Shown here piece by piece: positions 11,256 through 22,062 of a DNA stretch of 64,000 nucleotides. Within the stretch, counting starts at the first letter, position 1. The number at the start of each line of letters is the position of its first letter. The DNA is taken from positions 49,542,841 to 49,606,840 of the forward strand of contig CM051513.1 of the NCBI GenBank assembly GCA_028015205.1. Direction: 5' to 3'. Below the pieces are notes generated by a model. The model made no database searches and was not told the origin of the DNA. It was given only the letters and a program-made list of their open reading frames with translations. This DNA is from Mytilisepta virgata (Eukaryota > Mollusca > Bivalvia > Mytilida > Mytilidae). Position numbers and translations under genes: made by a program.

Positions 11256-12600
11256 TTAATAAGATCTAGATAAAGCATCTGCTATTACATTATCTTTACT
11301 TTTAATATGTTTTACAATAATATCATATTCCTGTAACAATAAACTCCACCTATTCAACCTCTGGTTCTAGTTTCTCATTTTATGAATGAAGGTGAGCGGA
11401 TTATGATCAGTATAAACCAGAATAGGATGCATAGTGGGATTTAAATATACATCAAAATGTTGAAGTGCACACAACAGTGCAAAACACTCTTTTTCAATAG
11501 TGGAATAATGTTTCTGATATTTATCTAATTTCTTGGAAAAACATGATATAGGTTTCTCAACATTATCATTTGTTTCTTGATATAAAACGGCTCCAACTCC
11601 TACATCACTTGCAAGTCCATCAACGGCAAGTTTGAATTGCTTTTCAAAGTCTGGAGAGATAAGAACGGGACTGTTAATTAAAAGTGATTTGCTTTTTTCA
11701 AAAGCGTTTTGATAATTATCACTCCAGATGAATTTAGAATCTTTCCGTAAAAGATTAGTCAATGGTTGAACAACAGTAGCAAAATGTGAACAAAATTTTC
11801 TGTAAAATCCAATCATGCCTAAATATCTCATAATTTGTTTGTTATATGCAGGAGGAGGAAAATTGGTAATTGCATCCACTTTAGCCATAATATGTTTCAC
11901 TTGACCTTGACCAACTGTGTGCCCTAAATAATCAACAGTGGCCTTACAAAATTCACTGTTAGCAAGATTAACAGTCAAATTTGATTGTGACAATCTATCA
12001 AAAGTATCATATAAATGTATTAAATGCTCTTCCCAGCTATAACTACATACAATAAGATCATCAATATAAGCATAACAACAGTCTAAATCTTTTATTACAT
12101 TATTGATCATTCTTTGAAATGTAGCTGGAGCATTTTTCATACCAAACGGCATGACAGTATATTGAAATAAGCCGTCTGGTGTGACAAAAGCTGATATTTC
12201 ACGAGCTCTCGGTGTCAAGGGGACGTGCCAGTAACCTTTCAATAAATCAAATTTGCTTACGAATTTTGCTTGTCCAATGTTATCAATGCAATCGTCTATC
12301 CTTGGAATCGGATATGAGTCAGATTTTGGAACTGAATTCACTTTTCTGAAATCAGTAACAAAACGAAAGGTTTTATCAGGTTTGGGCAAAAGGAGACAAG
12401 GAGAACTCCATTCACTGTTACTCGGCTCAATAATATCATTGTCATTGTCAAGCATATATCTAATTTCTTGTCTCGTAAAATCAAGTTTAAGTGGATTGAG
12501 CCGGTAAGGATGTTGCTTAATTGGAGAAGCATCACTTACATTAACAAACAGCAGTGGTTTTGTTTGGCACATCTGGAAAAATATTTTTAAAAGAAAATAC
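11256..12600 (-). pseudogene. pol: Gypsy reverse transcriptase and RNase H
   Basis: The minus-strand frame encodes a Ty3/gypsy RT that copies element RNA into DNA, followed by the RNase H that removes the template. Visible RT motifs in order are FRKVNSVPKSDSYPIPRIDD, SKFDLLKGYWHVPL, MPFGMKNAPATF, catalytic YAYIDDLIV and DYLGHTVG. RNase H follows, with AVDGLASDVGVGAVL, EKECFALLCAL and YTDHNPL. The frame stops with TAG at 11,367; the same frame then continues through NQRLNRW and an IADALSRS-like end to TAA at 11,256-11,258, so the TAG is a nonsense mutation. Integrase lies upstream (13-14 kb), the reverse of the usual gypsy order. Confidence 0.9.
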
Positions 12601-14077
12601 CAAAGTTTTCAATTTTTTTCTCTGCGATCGAAAGTCAGATGTGCAAGTTTTGAGTTTAAATTTGACAAAATTTCTGAATTTTTCAATCTTTACAGTTTGT
12701 TCTATAGTCTTGGAATAAAAAGATGGTTCAATTATGTCTGGTTTGTCATGATCGTTCTCCAATTTAACCATGGCTAAAGTGACAACTGGTTTACTCTCAC
12801 CTTCATTAGTACGCTCAAAATATGGTTTTAACATATTAATATGACACACTGTATTTTGTTTACGCCAACCTGGAGTTTTTAAAATATAATCCAAATCATT
12901 GACTTTACTCTCGATTGTATAAGGACCACAGTATTTAGCCTGTAAAGGATGCCCAGGGACTGGCAAAAATACAAATACCTCCATCCAGGCTCAAAAACTC
13001 TGTCCCTGGCATCTTTATCATACCATATTTTCATTTTATTCTGTACAGTTTTTAAGTTTTTCTGAGCAATTTGACAAGCAGTATACAATTTTTCTTTAAA
13101 TCTTGATACATAGTCTAGAAGATTCAAGTCACTGTGTTCAGTAAGCCATTTTTCCTTAACCAATTTCAAAGGTCCCCTTACAGTATGACCAAACACCAAC
13201 TCAAAGGGGCTAATACCAAGGGATTCTTGAACAGCCTCTGGAACCGCAAAAAGTAGAAAGTGAACACCATCATCCCAGTCCCTGTTAAACTGAAGAAAAA
13301 CGTTCTAATCATGTTCTTCAATATTTGATGAAAATGTTCTAAGCCACCTTGAGATTCTGGATGATAAGCACTTGGTCTATACTGAGCAATCCCTAACTGG
13401 TAAAGGACCTGCTGAAATAAACCTGACATAAAATTTGAACCCTGGTCGGACTGTATAGACTTAGGAAGTGCTACTAATGTGAAAAATTTGATAATAGTTT
13501 TGACAATAGTTGGTGTCTTGATATTCCTTAAGGGAATAGCCTCAGGAAAGCGAGTGGATGTACACATGATCGTCAATAAATACGCATTTCCAGTCTTGGT
13601 CTTTGGTAAAGGTCCAACGCAATCAATAAGTACTCGGCTGAAAGGTTCTTCAAAGGCTGGAATTGGCAGAAGTGGTGCTGGTGGTATTTTCTGGTTAGGC
13701 TTGCCAACAACCTGGCATATATGGTATGATTTGCAAAATTCTGTGACATCATTTCTAATTCTGGGCCAGTAGAAATGTAAGATCTTCAGGCAAGTCTTCC
13801 TTATACCTAAATGTCCAGCCAAGGAGGTGTCATGGGCAAGACCAATAATTTCTTGCCTATAGTCTTTAGGCACCACCACTTGGTATACCACTCTCCATTC
13901 CTCCTCTGGGATAGCATCAGGGGGCCCCCACTTCCTCATCAAAATGCGTCTTGATGGTAGTAACATTCGGCCACTTTGTCTGTTTCTTCTTGGGTAGAGC
14001 TGAAGAACCTCAGGGTCTTTATTTTGTTCTTCCATAATTTTTTTTTGTCTACCGAATAGCTGTTCACGTCTGGCCAT
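12541..14077 (-). pseudogene. int: Gypsy integrase with GPY/F module
   Basis: The zinc-binding HHCC domain (HDTSLAGHLG ... FCKSYHICQ) is followed by the catalytic core. The core shows LIDCVGPLP, SIQSDQGSNF and YHPESQGGLE, supplying the D, D and E residues of strand transfer. A frameshift near 13,190 separates the core from a C-terminal part with a GPY/F module (AKYCGPYTIESK then HINMLKPYFE, about 12,840-12,950). A linker ending in SFKNIFPDVP leads straight into the RT at 12,572. This continuity shows that the IN-RT order is inherent to the element and not a rearrangement between two copies. Confidence 0.9.
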
Positions 14078-14772
14078 GGCATAATTACATGCTTTTTAGT
14101 ACCATGTGGTCTTATTATGACCTTTTCTGTGCTACCGGGACCTTCAATGTCGGCAAGGAAAGTGTCAGAAAGGTCCATATAATCGTACGGGTCTTCTTGT
14201 AAATCCTCAATTTGTTGTTTTCTTGCCATCGCCCTAGTAACAACACAAGCGGGATACAGTTCAGCATCATCTTCAGGTGATTTAACATCCACCACCGGTT
14301 CACTGGTAACAATTGGTTCAGCAACCACTTTGTTCCTAGCTAGATCATTCCCTAGCAATAATGAAACACCCTCAACAGGGAGAGTAGGACGAACACCCAC
14401 AACAACTGGTCCAGTAATTAAATCTGATTTCAAATAAATACGATGGAGGGGAACATCTTTTCAACCTAACTCCATACCTTGTAACAAAACGGAGGCACCA
14501 ACGGACGTCTCCTCGGTCAAAGGCAACACACCCTCTAACAACAAAGTCTGAGAAGCTCCAGTGTCCCATAAAATCTTAATAGGCTGAGGAGTAGTAGAAA
14601 TAAACCCATCAGATATAAAGGGTATAATCCTCCATGTAATCACAAAAACTGGACTTAAAAGCCTGACTCGCAGGACATTCCAACTTATTGGTAACAACGG
14701 GTGTCGTACAAGCACTGGACTTGGGCTTATTATCTCTTTCATTCTTCTTCTGGAGTTTAAAACAATCAGCAA
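13939..14772 (-). pseudogene. Gypsy protease and linker
   Basis: An aspartic protease signature, KILWDTGASQTLLL, lies near 14,560 on the minus strand, followed by a domain with VSLLLGNDLA near 14,350. A TGA at about 14,460 interrupts the frame between them. A linker ending near PWPDVNSYSV frameshifts into the integrase at about 14,060. The protease would cleave the Gag-Pol polyprotein. Confidence 0.8.
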
Positions 14773-15893
14773 TCAGGTGACCATTTTTCTTACAATAAGC
14801 ACAAGTTAGTGACTTCTTCTGGAGTTTAAAACAATCAGCAATCAGGTGACCATTTTTCTTACAATAAGCACAAGTTAGTGACTTCTTCTCAAAAGTATCA
14901 AATTTTAGACCAGACATATTATAACTACACGGCCCCTTATTCTGTGCAACAGGCCTACTATCAGTACGCTCAGTACTTTGATTTTTGTAATTTCCGCTTG
15001 AAATATTAAAATTTTGACCTTTGAAACTTCTTTTATGCGAAAGGGTACAATTATCGGAAACAACAGCTGTATCTTGCAATGTCTCAAGTTTTGTCATCTA
15101 AATGTGTTTTTAAGTCTAAATTAACACACTGCTTGAACTCTTTCTAATAACATTAATTGTCTTATTTTATCAAAATTGTGATCTCTTTTCTTTGACTTAA
15201 GCCATTTATCAAATAGGTCTTCTTTTTCCCTAGCAAATTCAGCATAGGTTAGTGTTTCAAACTTTTTATAAGACCTAAATTTCTGTCTATATGCTTCTGG
15301 CACTAGCTCATAAGCTTTCAAAACGTCCTCTTTAACAGTGGCATAATCAGAACTTTTTCTGAAGAAAGTGCTGAGTAAATTTCAGCGGCCCACAAAAACA
15401 CTTTGCAGCATTGTAGTCCAATAAGGCTTTGGCTATTTCAAATTTTGAGCAATTTTCTCAAACTGTGGAAAAAAATTATCAACTGTTTTTTCACAAAATT
15501 TGGAAACCAAACGTATATTTTTTGCTGCATCAAAATGTTCTGATTTGGAATTATTTTTAGTCTGCTTTCTACTTTGACCATTTCTTTTTTTTTTTATTTT
15601 CTCCATGTCTAACCTTTCCCTCATTTCAAGTTCTGCCTGTAATTGTTTTAATTTAAATTCATGTTCTAATTCAAGCTGTTTTAATTTGAAAGCATTAACA
15701 TTTTCGACCTTGAGTTCAAGAGGCTCTTCACCAAAAATTTCTGAGTCAACTAAATTGTCTATTACCAAATTTTTTATAATTTGTTTTCTCATAGATGGTC
15801 TAAAATCTATTTTTAGATGTTCAGCAAGCACCGCTAATTCTTCTTTCTTTAGTTTATCAATCCTTTCAAAAATTTACCAGCATCAAATGCCAT
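14609..15893 (-). pseudogene. gag: Gypsy gag with CCHC zinc knuckles
   Basis: The likely start is the ATG at 15,891-15,893 (MAFDAGKF). A frameshift after about nine codons restores an AEHLKIDFRPSMRKQ segment and a strongly charged, probably coiled-coil region (ELEHEFKLKQLQAELEMRER, about 15,600-15,690). A capsid-like part follows (about 15,120-15,320), then a basic nucleocapsid region with two CCHC knuckles (CAYCKKNGHLIADC). Further frameshifts occur near 15,400 and 15,110. Gag assembles the particle and binds RNA. Assignment rests on position, the knuckles and the LTR context. Confidence 0.8.
14751..14888 (-). repeat. Exact 69-bp tandem duplication of the zinc knuckle
   Basis: TGGAGTTTAAAACAATCAGC begins at 14,751 and again at 14,820. 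The two 69-base units appear identical, and each encodes 23 residues carrying one complete CCHC motif, so the frame is preserved. Confidence 0.92.
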
Positions 15894-15960
15894 TTTGTAG
15901 AATTTTGTTGGCTAATTCTTATAAAAATACTGAAAAAAAATTAATAAGATATTAACGTTA

Positions 15961-15978
15961 TCCCTAAACGAGCCCCCA
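15961..15978 (-). other. Primer binding site resembling tRNA-Pro type
   Basis: Sixteen bases inside the 5' LTR end, the minus strand reads TGGGGGCTCGTTTAGGGA. The first eleven bases equal the well-known proline-tRNA primer site start TGGGGGCTCGT; the rest is diverged. Confidence 0.65.
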
Positions 15979-15993
15979 AAATCACCTTTTAAA

Positions 15994-16579
15994 TGTAGCA
16001 AACAAAAGACACAAATCAATAATATAAAATTTAACATGATTTATTATACACAAGTTTACAAAAAATATTATACAAAAAGAAGTGTCAACTTAACTGTTTA
16101 AAATATAAATGTCCGATCCTTTGTTTTTTTCTTTATCCGGAATTCTTCTCGTCACTGTTGCGGAAATCCAAACAGAATATTATATCCAATAAGTCACAAT
16201 CTAATATGATGGGTGTAACGTAAATAAAAGTGTGTCAATCCAACAGCTGAGAACACTAGAATGTTAATGTCTGATCTGATCTGAAAGTCTAACTCCTTGA
16301 CCGTATATATAGTTGTCTTGGAAACTTCTGGAATACGGTAGAAGTTTGAATTACACATCGTATATTATGATCATTCCAGATTTATTACATAAGTCAAATA
16401 GAAAATTCTAGTCATTCCATCAGAATCTATTATTGTTCTAGTGATTTTTAAACTGCGCAGTTATAACATTATTTGGTAAACAACTATAAGTATTATGTAA
16501 GCATATTATACACGTTATAAGGTCACACAAAACAAATTAGGCCAAGATAAATAAATATAATAATTACAATATCATAACA
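15994..16579 (-). repeat. 5' LTR of the gypsy element (586 bp)
   Basis: It runs TGTTATGATATTG...GCTACA on the minus strand (TG...CA ends). A TATATA box lies at about 16,304-16,310, and an AATAAA-like signal at about 16,040 suits a U3-R-U5 layout. Confidence 0.85.
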
Positions 16580-17203
16580 ACTCTTGTTCCCCGCCCACCT
16601 CGGAGCAGCACCAAAACGATGTATACTTGCAACATTTGTAACAGGCACCAGGCTACAACAATAAGATACTTGTGCCCTGGGTTGCCCAGCATGTTAACAT
16701 CCACACGATTGACCCATCATCCACCGCCTTCTTGAACCCAACCTAATAAATGGTACTATTGTTGTACATTTTGGAAACATGTCAAGTTCAAGGGCTTTGC
16801 GTGACCAGCCGATTGATCAGGACCGGGCCCATCCGACCGCCCGTTTAAGATAAAGCAAGGGCCAAAGTAGCGTGTTTCAGCCACCAGGGTCCCGTCCTCT
16901 ATCCGTACAGGTATTCACACACGGCAAACATGTGGCCTCATGAAGCCGAGGAAGCCTTGCCCCATTGGCCACCACCTTCTCCGAGATTCCGTCAGTGGTT
17001 ACCTTCCAAGATCCCGTAACCAAAACATCAACCTATACATGCAGTCCACCCATCCCATCTCATTGTATCTAGGTGTCATTCAGGGTTCCTTTGGATCTTT
17101 TCAAATAACCACGAGAAAAGCAGAGGGCAAGACATGACCAGTTCTGGCTGAACCGGGGTCATCTAGCCATTCTTGATGCTGGGTATATAAATAAATATGA
17201 ATA
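16580..17203 (-). repeat. Nimb 5'UTR, proximal unit A
   Basis: It is homologous to 63,187-63,860 and 34,030-34,700, and inverted to 28,200-28,980. It includes ACCAGCCGATTGATCAGGAC and the shared CACACGGCAAACATGTGGCC. ORF1, expected on its left, is replaced by the gypsy LTR. On its right the spacer is broken at 17,203 by TIR element 2 and resumes at 23,905. Confidence 0.82.
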
Positions 17204-18867
17204 CGCAGCTATGTTAAGGCAACGTTTTCTATTTTTGGTCACGGGGAGATAACTCCTGCTAATTACATGAATATTCATGAAAATTTTTCGTTGAGATTGA
17301 TGCGAATGATATAACAACGTATATCCTTACGTTGTACATCGCAATGCGTGTCTATATTTGGAGAAAAAGGCTTTGATGTGGTAAAACTTGAGCCGCCCAT
17401 CATCGTATGAAGGCGGGGTCTATTTTCCTTATATGGAAATCTTAATCTTTGAGAAGCTTGAAGATTTGACATTTCACGTGGTATCAGCCGGTGAGGGAAC
17501 AACAATGACGCAGGCATTGTAATTGATCAAACACTGATTATGCTGATCTTAAATATAGAGGTAACGTATATCAGCAACATGACAAAATTCATAACATGAC
17601 CCACATGCATTTGTCCACAACACGAAGTGGTCTATCACCTGTTCACTGTTGACACTGTTTGTTGTTTGTCATTTTTCGTGAACCGTACTTACAAAAAGAA
17701 TATTTGTTTGAGAATAGTACAAAATCCAATATCAGAACATGATAAGTCATAAAAATATTTGTTTTGTTTAAACATAACATTGACCACCCCACCCCCTTAA
17801 AAAAAATCCCCCCCAAACAAACTCTGGTTAAGTTTTTAGTTGTTAATAAAATAACAATCCGAAGATACTGATATTAGATATAGTAATTTTATGCTATATT
17901 TATATTTCTATTATTTTTGAATTTTGCTAAATACTGGTAATTTCTGTAACAAATCAATGAATAATCATGTCAGACAATACATAATGACTGAATACCCTTG
18001 GGGACCTAGGGCCCACCAGCAGAGACATCATCCCAGGTGTTTCAAAATAACAATCCAAAGATACTAATATTAGATATAGTAAATTTATACTATGCTGTAT
18101 ACGACGCATTTCAAGGAGTTACCTCTCATCAGCAGCATTAAAACCGAAACAATTGGAAGACCAAAAACCAAACTTGTATTAAACAAGAAGTACTCAACCA
18201 AAAATACCGAAATATGAAGCCAAATTTCAGCTAAGGAGATCTACCATGTGCAATACAAGGAATGAACCCTTAGTATTTCTATTATTTTTGAATAAAATAC
18301 AGTCCCTCCCCCCTTACAAAATCCCAAATACATGTATTGGCTGATTCTAGACTAATCTAACGGATTAAGGTGCATAATTTAAAGGTGTATTATTATAGGT
18401 ATTTGAAAGGTTATATCAATTTGTTTTTTAAACATAGTTTCGAGGTAAATTTGCTGGCTTCCAATAGAGTAATCTCCCCTTAGTTAATATTAAATTATAT
18501 GTTTTAAATTCACATTTCTGATCTTTTTGTACAACTAAAATAAAGTTTAAGTATAAAGTAAGATAATAAATCATAAAAACTCACTGTGCAATGATTAGCA
18601 AATTAGGCAGTTTGCTTCCATTTTTTTTTATTTTTGCGGAAACGTCTATAGAATTTTATTCAAAACTGTTGTTCACAATGCATCATGTGAAAGATGCCTC
18701 CAATAAGAACGTGGGAGACAACTCACATCTATCATGTCAATAGAAAGCACAATAAAAAAAGTAATTTGACCTAAATTAAGAATTGTTTTGAAAATGTGTT
18801 TGTAGTAACACAATCTTACACTTATTACCCATCTTTTTAACTTGTACCTTGTATTCTTATTTTACAG

Positions 18868-18943
18868 CCTCAAGCTTTGTCATGTGTAACCCTGGACAGG
18901 AAAAGGTTTATAACCTGAGAAATGTGATACTACAAGATGCAAG
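18868..18943 (+). CDS. Candidate exon a of a spliced gene inside TIR element 2
   Basis: The acceptor CTTATTTTACAG and donor GCAAG/GTAACA bound 76 bases. One frame is open: two bases finish an earlier codon, then 24 codons (including SSFVMCNPGQEKVYNLRNV), then two bases. The leftover phase fits the next exon at 19,946 exactly. Two of the three frames contain stops, so the open one is meaningful but short. No family recognised. Confidence 0.45.
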
Positions 18944-19945
18944 GTAACATTAATTCTGGTATTTTATTATACTACTGCTTGATACTGGTCACCTACATTT
19001 AACTGATGAGTGACTGATAAAATTTTACATTAAAGTTCCTTGTAACTAAATGTCAATAATGTAGCTTACAGGTAAATATGTAAGCAATAACACTTCGGAT
19101 TTGCTTAACCTGTGCATAGTTGTTTCGGACTGAGCGTAACTTTGATGACCTGAAAATATTTCTCAAGCTTATCTTCCACTTTTCAATGCGTAAATGAAGC
19201 TGATTTGCACATTATCTGGGGCTCTGTATTGTATTTTTGTTCACAGTCCTGATGAAGTCATGTTTTCCCTGTATTATTATCTTTGTAAAAAGGGGCTACA
19301 AATGTGCCATTTTCATGAATTTTCCCAATTAATAAAAAATTGTATCATTTCTGGATAAAAAAGTATTCTTTTAGGCCAGACAAAATTTATTTTTGGTTTC
19401 CAGTTTCCTCTAACATGTTAATTTGTTTTTGTGTGAATAGTTTCTGTCTCAAAGAATTCTGTAAAACAAATTCATTTCGTTACAAAGTTAGATGAAAGGT
19501 TTGTTTCGCTGGAAAATATTGAAAAGAGTTTGTTTCATAAAAAAGATATTTAAAAACATGGGGGAAGAAAGTTGCATGATATTATAACAGTTTCTAATAG
19601 ACAGTCAGACAATTTAAATCAACATTAATAATTGCCACAAAACAAAACAGGAAATTTACTTAATTTTTATACACCCGTTTTAAATTCCGATATGACATGG
19701 ATCTTTATTCGTTGAAAAATCGTCGAAAACTGTCAATTTTTCACACTTTGGACGGTTATGAAATTTTATTTGTTCAAATTTCAGAGTTATGGAACTTTGT
19801 TCATTAAAAAAGGGGGAATTTTTCACATGTCATGGTGTATCTTAAGAACGCATTGTCCTATTTACTTCAAACTTTAAACAGTTGTTTTTTGTGATAGTCT
19901 AAAGGTCTTTATACTTTTTGGTGAAGTTACAATTTTCTGTTCCAG

Positions 19946-20039
19946 AGTGGGATGCGACCTACCCGTATTCATAAAAAATAAGCAACAAAATCAAAGGGTC
20001 TATATGTTAACTGGTGAAATTTTATTTCCTGGACGACAG
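19946..20039 (+). CDS. Candidate exon b of the same gene
   Basis: The acceptor TTTTCTGTTCCAG ends at 19,945. One base completes the AG carried from exon a to give Arg, then 31 codons follow (VGCDLPVFIKNKQQ ... LTGEILFPGRQ). A donor CAG/GTGTAT at 20,040 ends the exon in phase 0. The frame also stays open past the donor to 20,183, so the donor is a choice. I prefer it because the exon at 20,386 is in phase and ends cleanly. Confidence 0.45.
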
Positions 20040-20385
20040 GTGTATCATGCCCTCGTGTTGCAGCAGTTTATTTATTTCTGTCTGGAAAAAAAATTGACTC
20101 GGAAGGTGAAAACAGGTCTGATCGTGTTAGGGGAAACCAACAATCATTCTGTAAATTGTTTGAAAATATACATTTATTTTTAATTGCCAAATATGTTATA
20201 AATTTCTACCTGTTTCTAAGGCTCATATACAAATAAATTATATATTTCCCAACAATTTACTTGTACTGGAACAAAAATGTTTTACTTTGTCAGTTCCTGA
20301 TAAAAAAGTATATTCTAATTTGTACAGTCACAAGGATTTTATGTAGATGTATACTTAATATAAAATTTTCCATTTTTATTAATAG

Positions 20386-20472
20386 GATGGTGATAGGTTA
20401 CAGCCAAAGAGCCTGTTGAATATGGAACATATTAAATGTAAAATTGTCAGTTGTGGAGTTGGACAAAGTTGA
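20386..20472 (+). CDS. Candidate terminal exon c of the same gene
   Basis: The acceptor CATTTTTATTAATAG opens a phase-0 frame of 28 codons (DGDRLQPKSLLNMEHIKCKI ... GVGQS) ending in TGA at 20,470-20,472. Together the three exons encode at least 84 residues with a regular mix of charged and hydrophobic residues. I do not recognise the protein. Because all three exons lie inside TIR element 2, a real gene here would be element-encoded or captured cargo. Confidence 0.42.
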   Translation, partial: DGDRLQPKSLLNMEHIKCKIVSCGVGQS

Positions 20473-20947
20473 GCTGAAGAAAACTTGAGTGTATTATACA
20501 TTGTACCGCAGTAGCAGTTTGAACAAGAGATGAATTGAAAATTTAAATACATAATGACATTTCTGGAGTAATCCTGAAAAATTTTGATTTAAAAAGAAGT
20601 TTCTGAAATGTTCATCACACCATGAAAAAAAAAACCAATGGATTTATTTGAATTACGGAAAAAGATTAATCAGTTTGGGATAATTACATAACGCTAACTG
20701 AATGAAAGTTTCTATATTAGTTTGAAAAATGTTCATTGAAATAGTTGTTTTTTAATTCAGAATACAAAAAATCAATAGATTTAATTTATATATTTATTTT
20801 GTTTATATGTTTTGATGTTCTTTATAAAAAATATCTTTAAAATCCTGCACATGTGTATTTCTTATGGACGTATTGCTTTATTGTGGGGAATTGTTTTCTA
20901 CTTGGTGAATATGTACATATTATCAGGTTTTCTGCAAACGTATATCG

Positions 20948-21047
20948 TACAATATCAGCCGCGAGACACAATGTGAAGCTTTTTCGGCGAGTGAGCGTAG
21001 CGAACGAGCTAAAAAGCTTCATATAGTGTCGAGCGGCTTATATTTTA
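20948..21047. repeat. Long imperfect hairpin (about 38-bp arms)
   Basis: The arms 20,948-20,984 and 21,011-21,047 are about 84 percent complementary (core AGCCGC...GAAGCTTTTT against AAAAAGCTTC...GCGGCTTA). The loop reads CGGCGAGTGAGCGTAGCGAA onward. It is probably a small foldback repeat. Confidence 0.75.
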
Positions 21048-21191
21048 CAATATTTGTTTGAAGAAAACTTGATGATAAATTCATCGTATTGTTAACTAGC
21101 AATCTTAATGGAATTTCTTACTTTTCAATAGCCATCTGCCTATAACAGGATGTTTTCCTGATATATTCAACGTTGGGTCAAGCATTATGAC

Positions 21192-21192
<1 letters not shown>

Positions 21193-21235
<43 letters not shown>
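21193..21235. repeat. (TA)n microsatellite
   Basis: About 21 TA dinucleotides. Confidence 0.95.
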
Positions 21236-21237
<2 letters not shown>

Positions 21238-21865
21238 GGGTCAGCTCATATTAGGGTCGGGTCAACTCTTTACGACGTCACAGTGCCGACATACGGGAAA
21301 TTGGTCGATATAGGCATGGGGAGATACGATAATAAAAGATATCAGTTAAGCATCAATAATACATCATTCCATTCGATTGACCATACATTTGGGAAGATTA
21401 CTTGTAAATGTATCTAGTGTTTTCTTTGTCCTCAAAAGAGATCAACAGTTCACAATTCAAGACAGAAACCCCAAAAAAATGTAAAAAATTCATAGATCCT
21501 TTGAGAAAAGTGTTGAAATGGCCACTCCAATTTGATGATTTAAAAAAAAAAAATTTCTAGAAACGTTTAATAAAAAAGGAAATAATGAGGAGCCAAGTTT
21601 GGTGCAATGATCAATAGGAGACTGGACCTCCAACAGATATGATTGTCATTATTTAAAAAAAAAATATCAGAAAAAAACATGTTTCATTTTTTAGTATTGA
21701 GTATTGATATACTTTGTGATATTTATTATTAATAGATTTATTAAAATCGTGTGTCTATTTTTAAAGATGAGGTGGCAAGAATTTGTATAAAATTTCTTGC
21801 TCTGTAGTAAGTGAACTTGATATCTCTGCTTGAAGCTTTGATAAAACATTCAAGTAAAGTCAAGA

Positions 21866-22062
21866 AATTCCAAAGGGATATTCGAAGGAGCGAAGGAGGG
21901 AAAAATCGAAACAACTGACAAACTCCGGAGAATAACGAAGACAAGACCAAAACAATACAAGCACTACAATTAAAAACTAAAAACATGAACAACATGGACC
22001 CCACCAAAAAACGAAGGGTAGACTCAGGTGCTCTGGAAGAGTAAGCAGTCTGTTGACAAGAA
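21866..22062 (-). repeat. Penelope-like 3' tail, dispersed copy
   Basis: It is the reverse complement of 47,885-48,075, which follows a Penelope-like RT fragment there. Shared pieces include CTTACTC..CCGGAGCACCTGA, GGGGTCCATGTTGTT and GTTTGTATTGTTTTGGTC. Confidence 0.7.

Larger units (their letters stand above)
11039..16579 (-). mobile_element. Ty3/gypsy LTR retrotransposon with integrase before RT (Gmr1-like order)
   Basis: From 5' to 3' on the minus strand the element has an LTR (16,579-15,994), a proline-tRNA-like primer site, gag with zinc knuckles, protease, integrase, reverse transcriptase, RNase H, a polypurine tract and the start of a 3' LTR. The RT is clearly gypsy-like and the integrase has a GPY/F module, yet integrase precedes RT. 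That arrangement is established for the Gmr1 group of Ty3/gypsy elements. Frameshifts and stops make this copy inactive. TIR element 1 interrupts its 3' LTR. Its 5' LTR abuts the 5'UTR of a Nimb element at 16,580. Confidence 0.9.

Noticed and set aside
12253..12507. Open frames antisense to the gypsy RT and integrase
   Set aside because: Shadows of the real minus-strand pol gene. The same applies to plus-strand frames at 13,479-13,772, 15,605-15,955 and 54,105-54,317.
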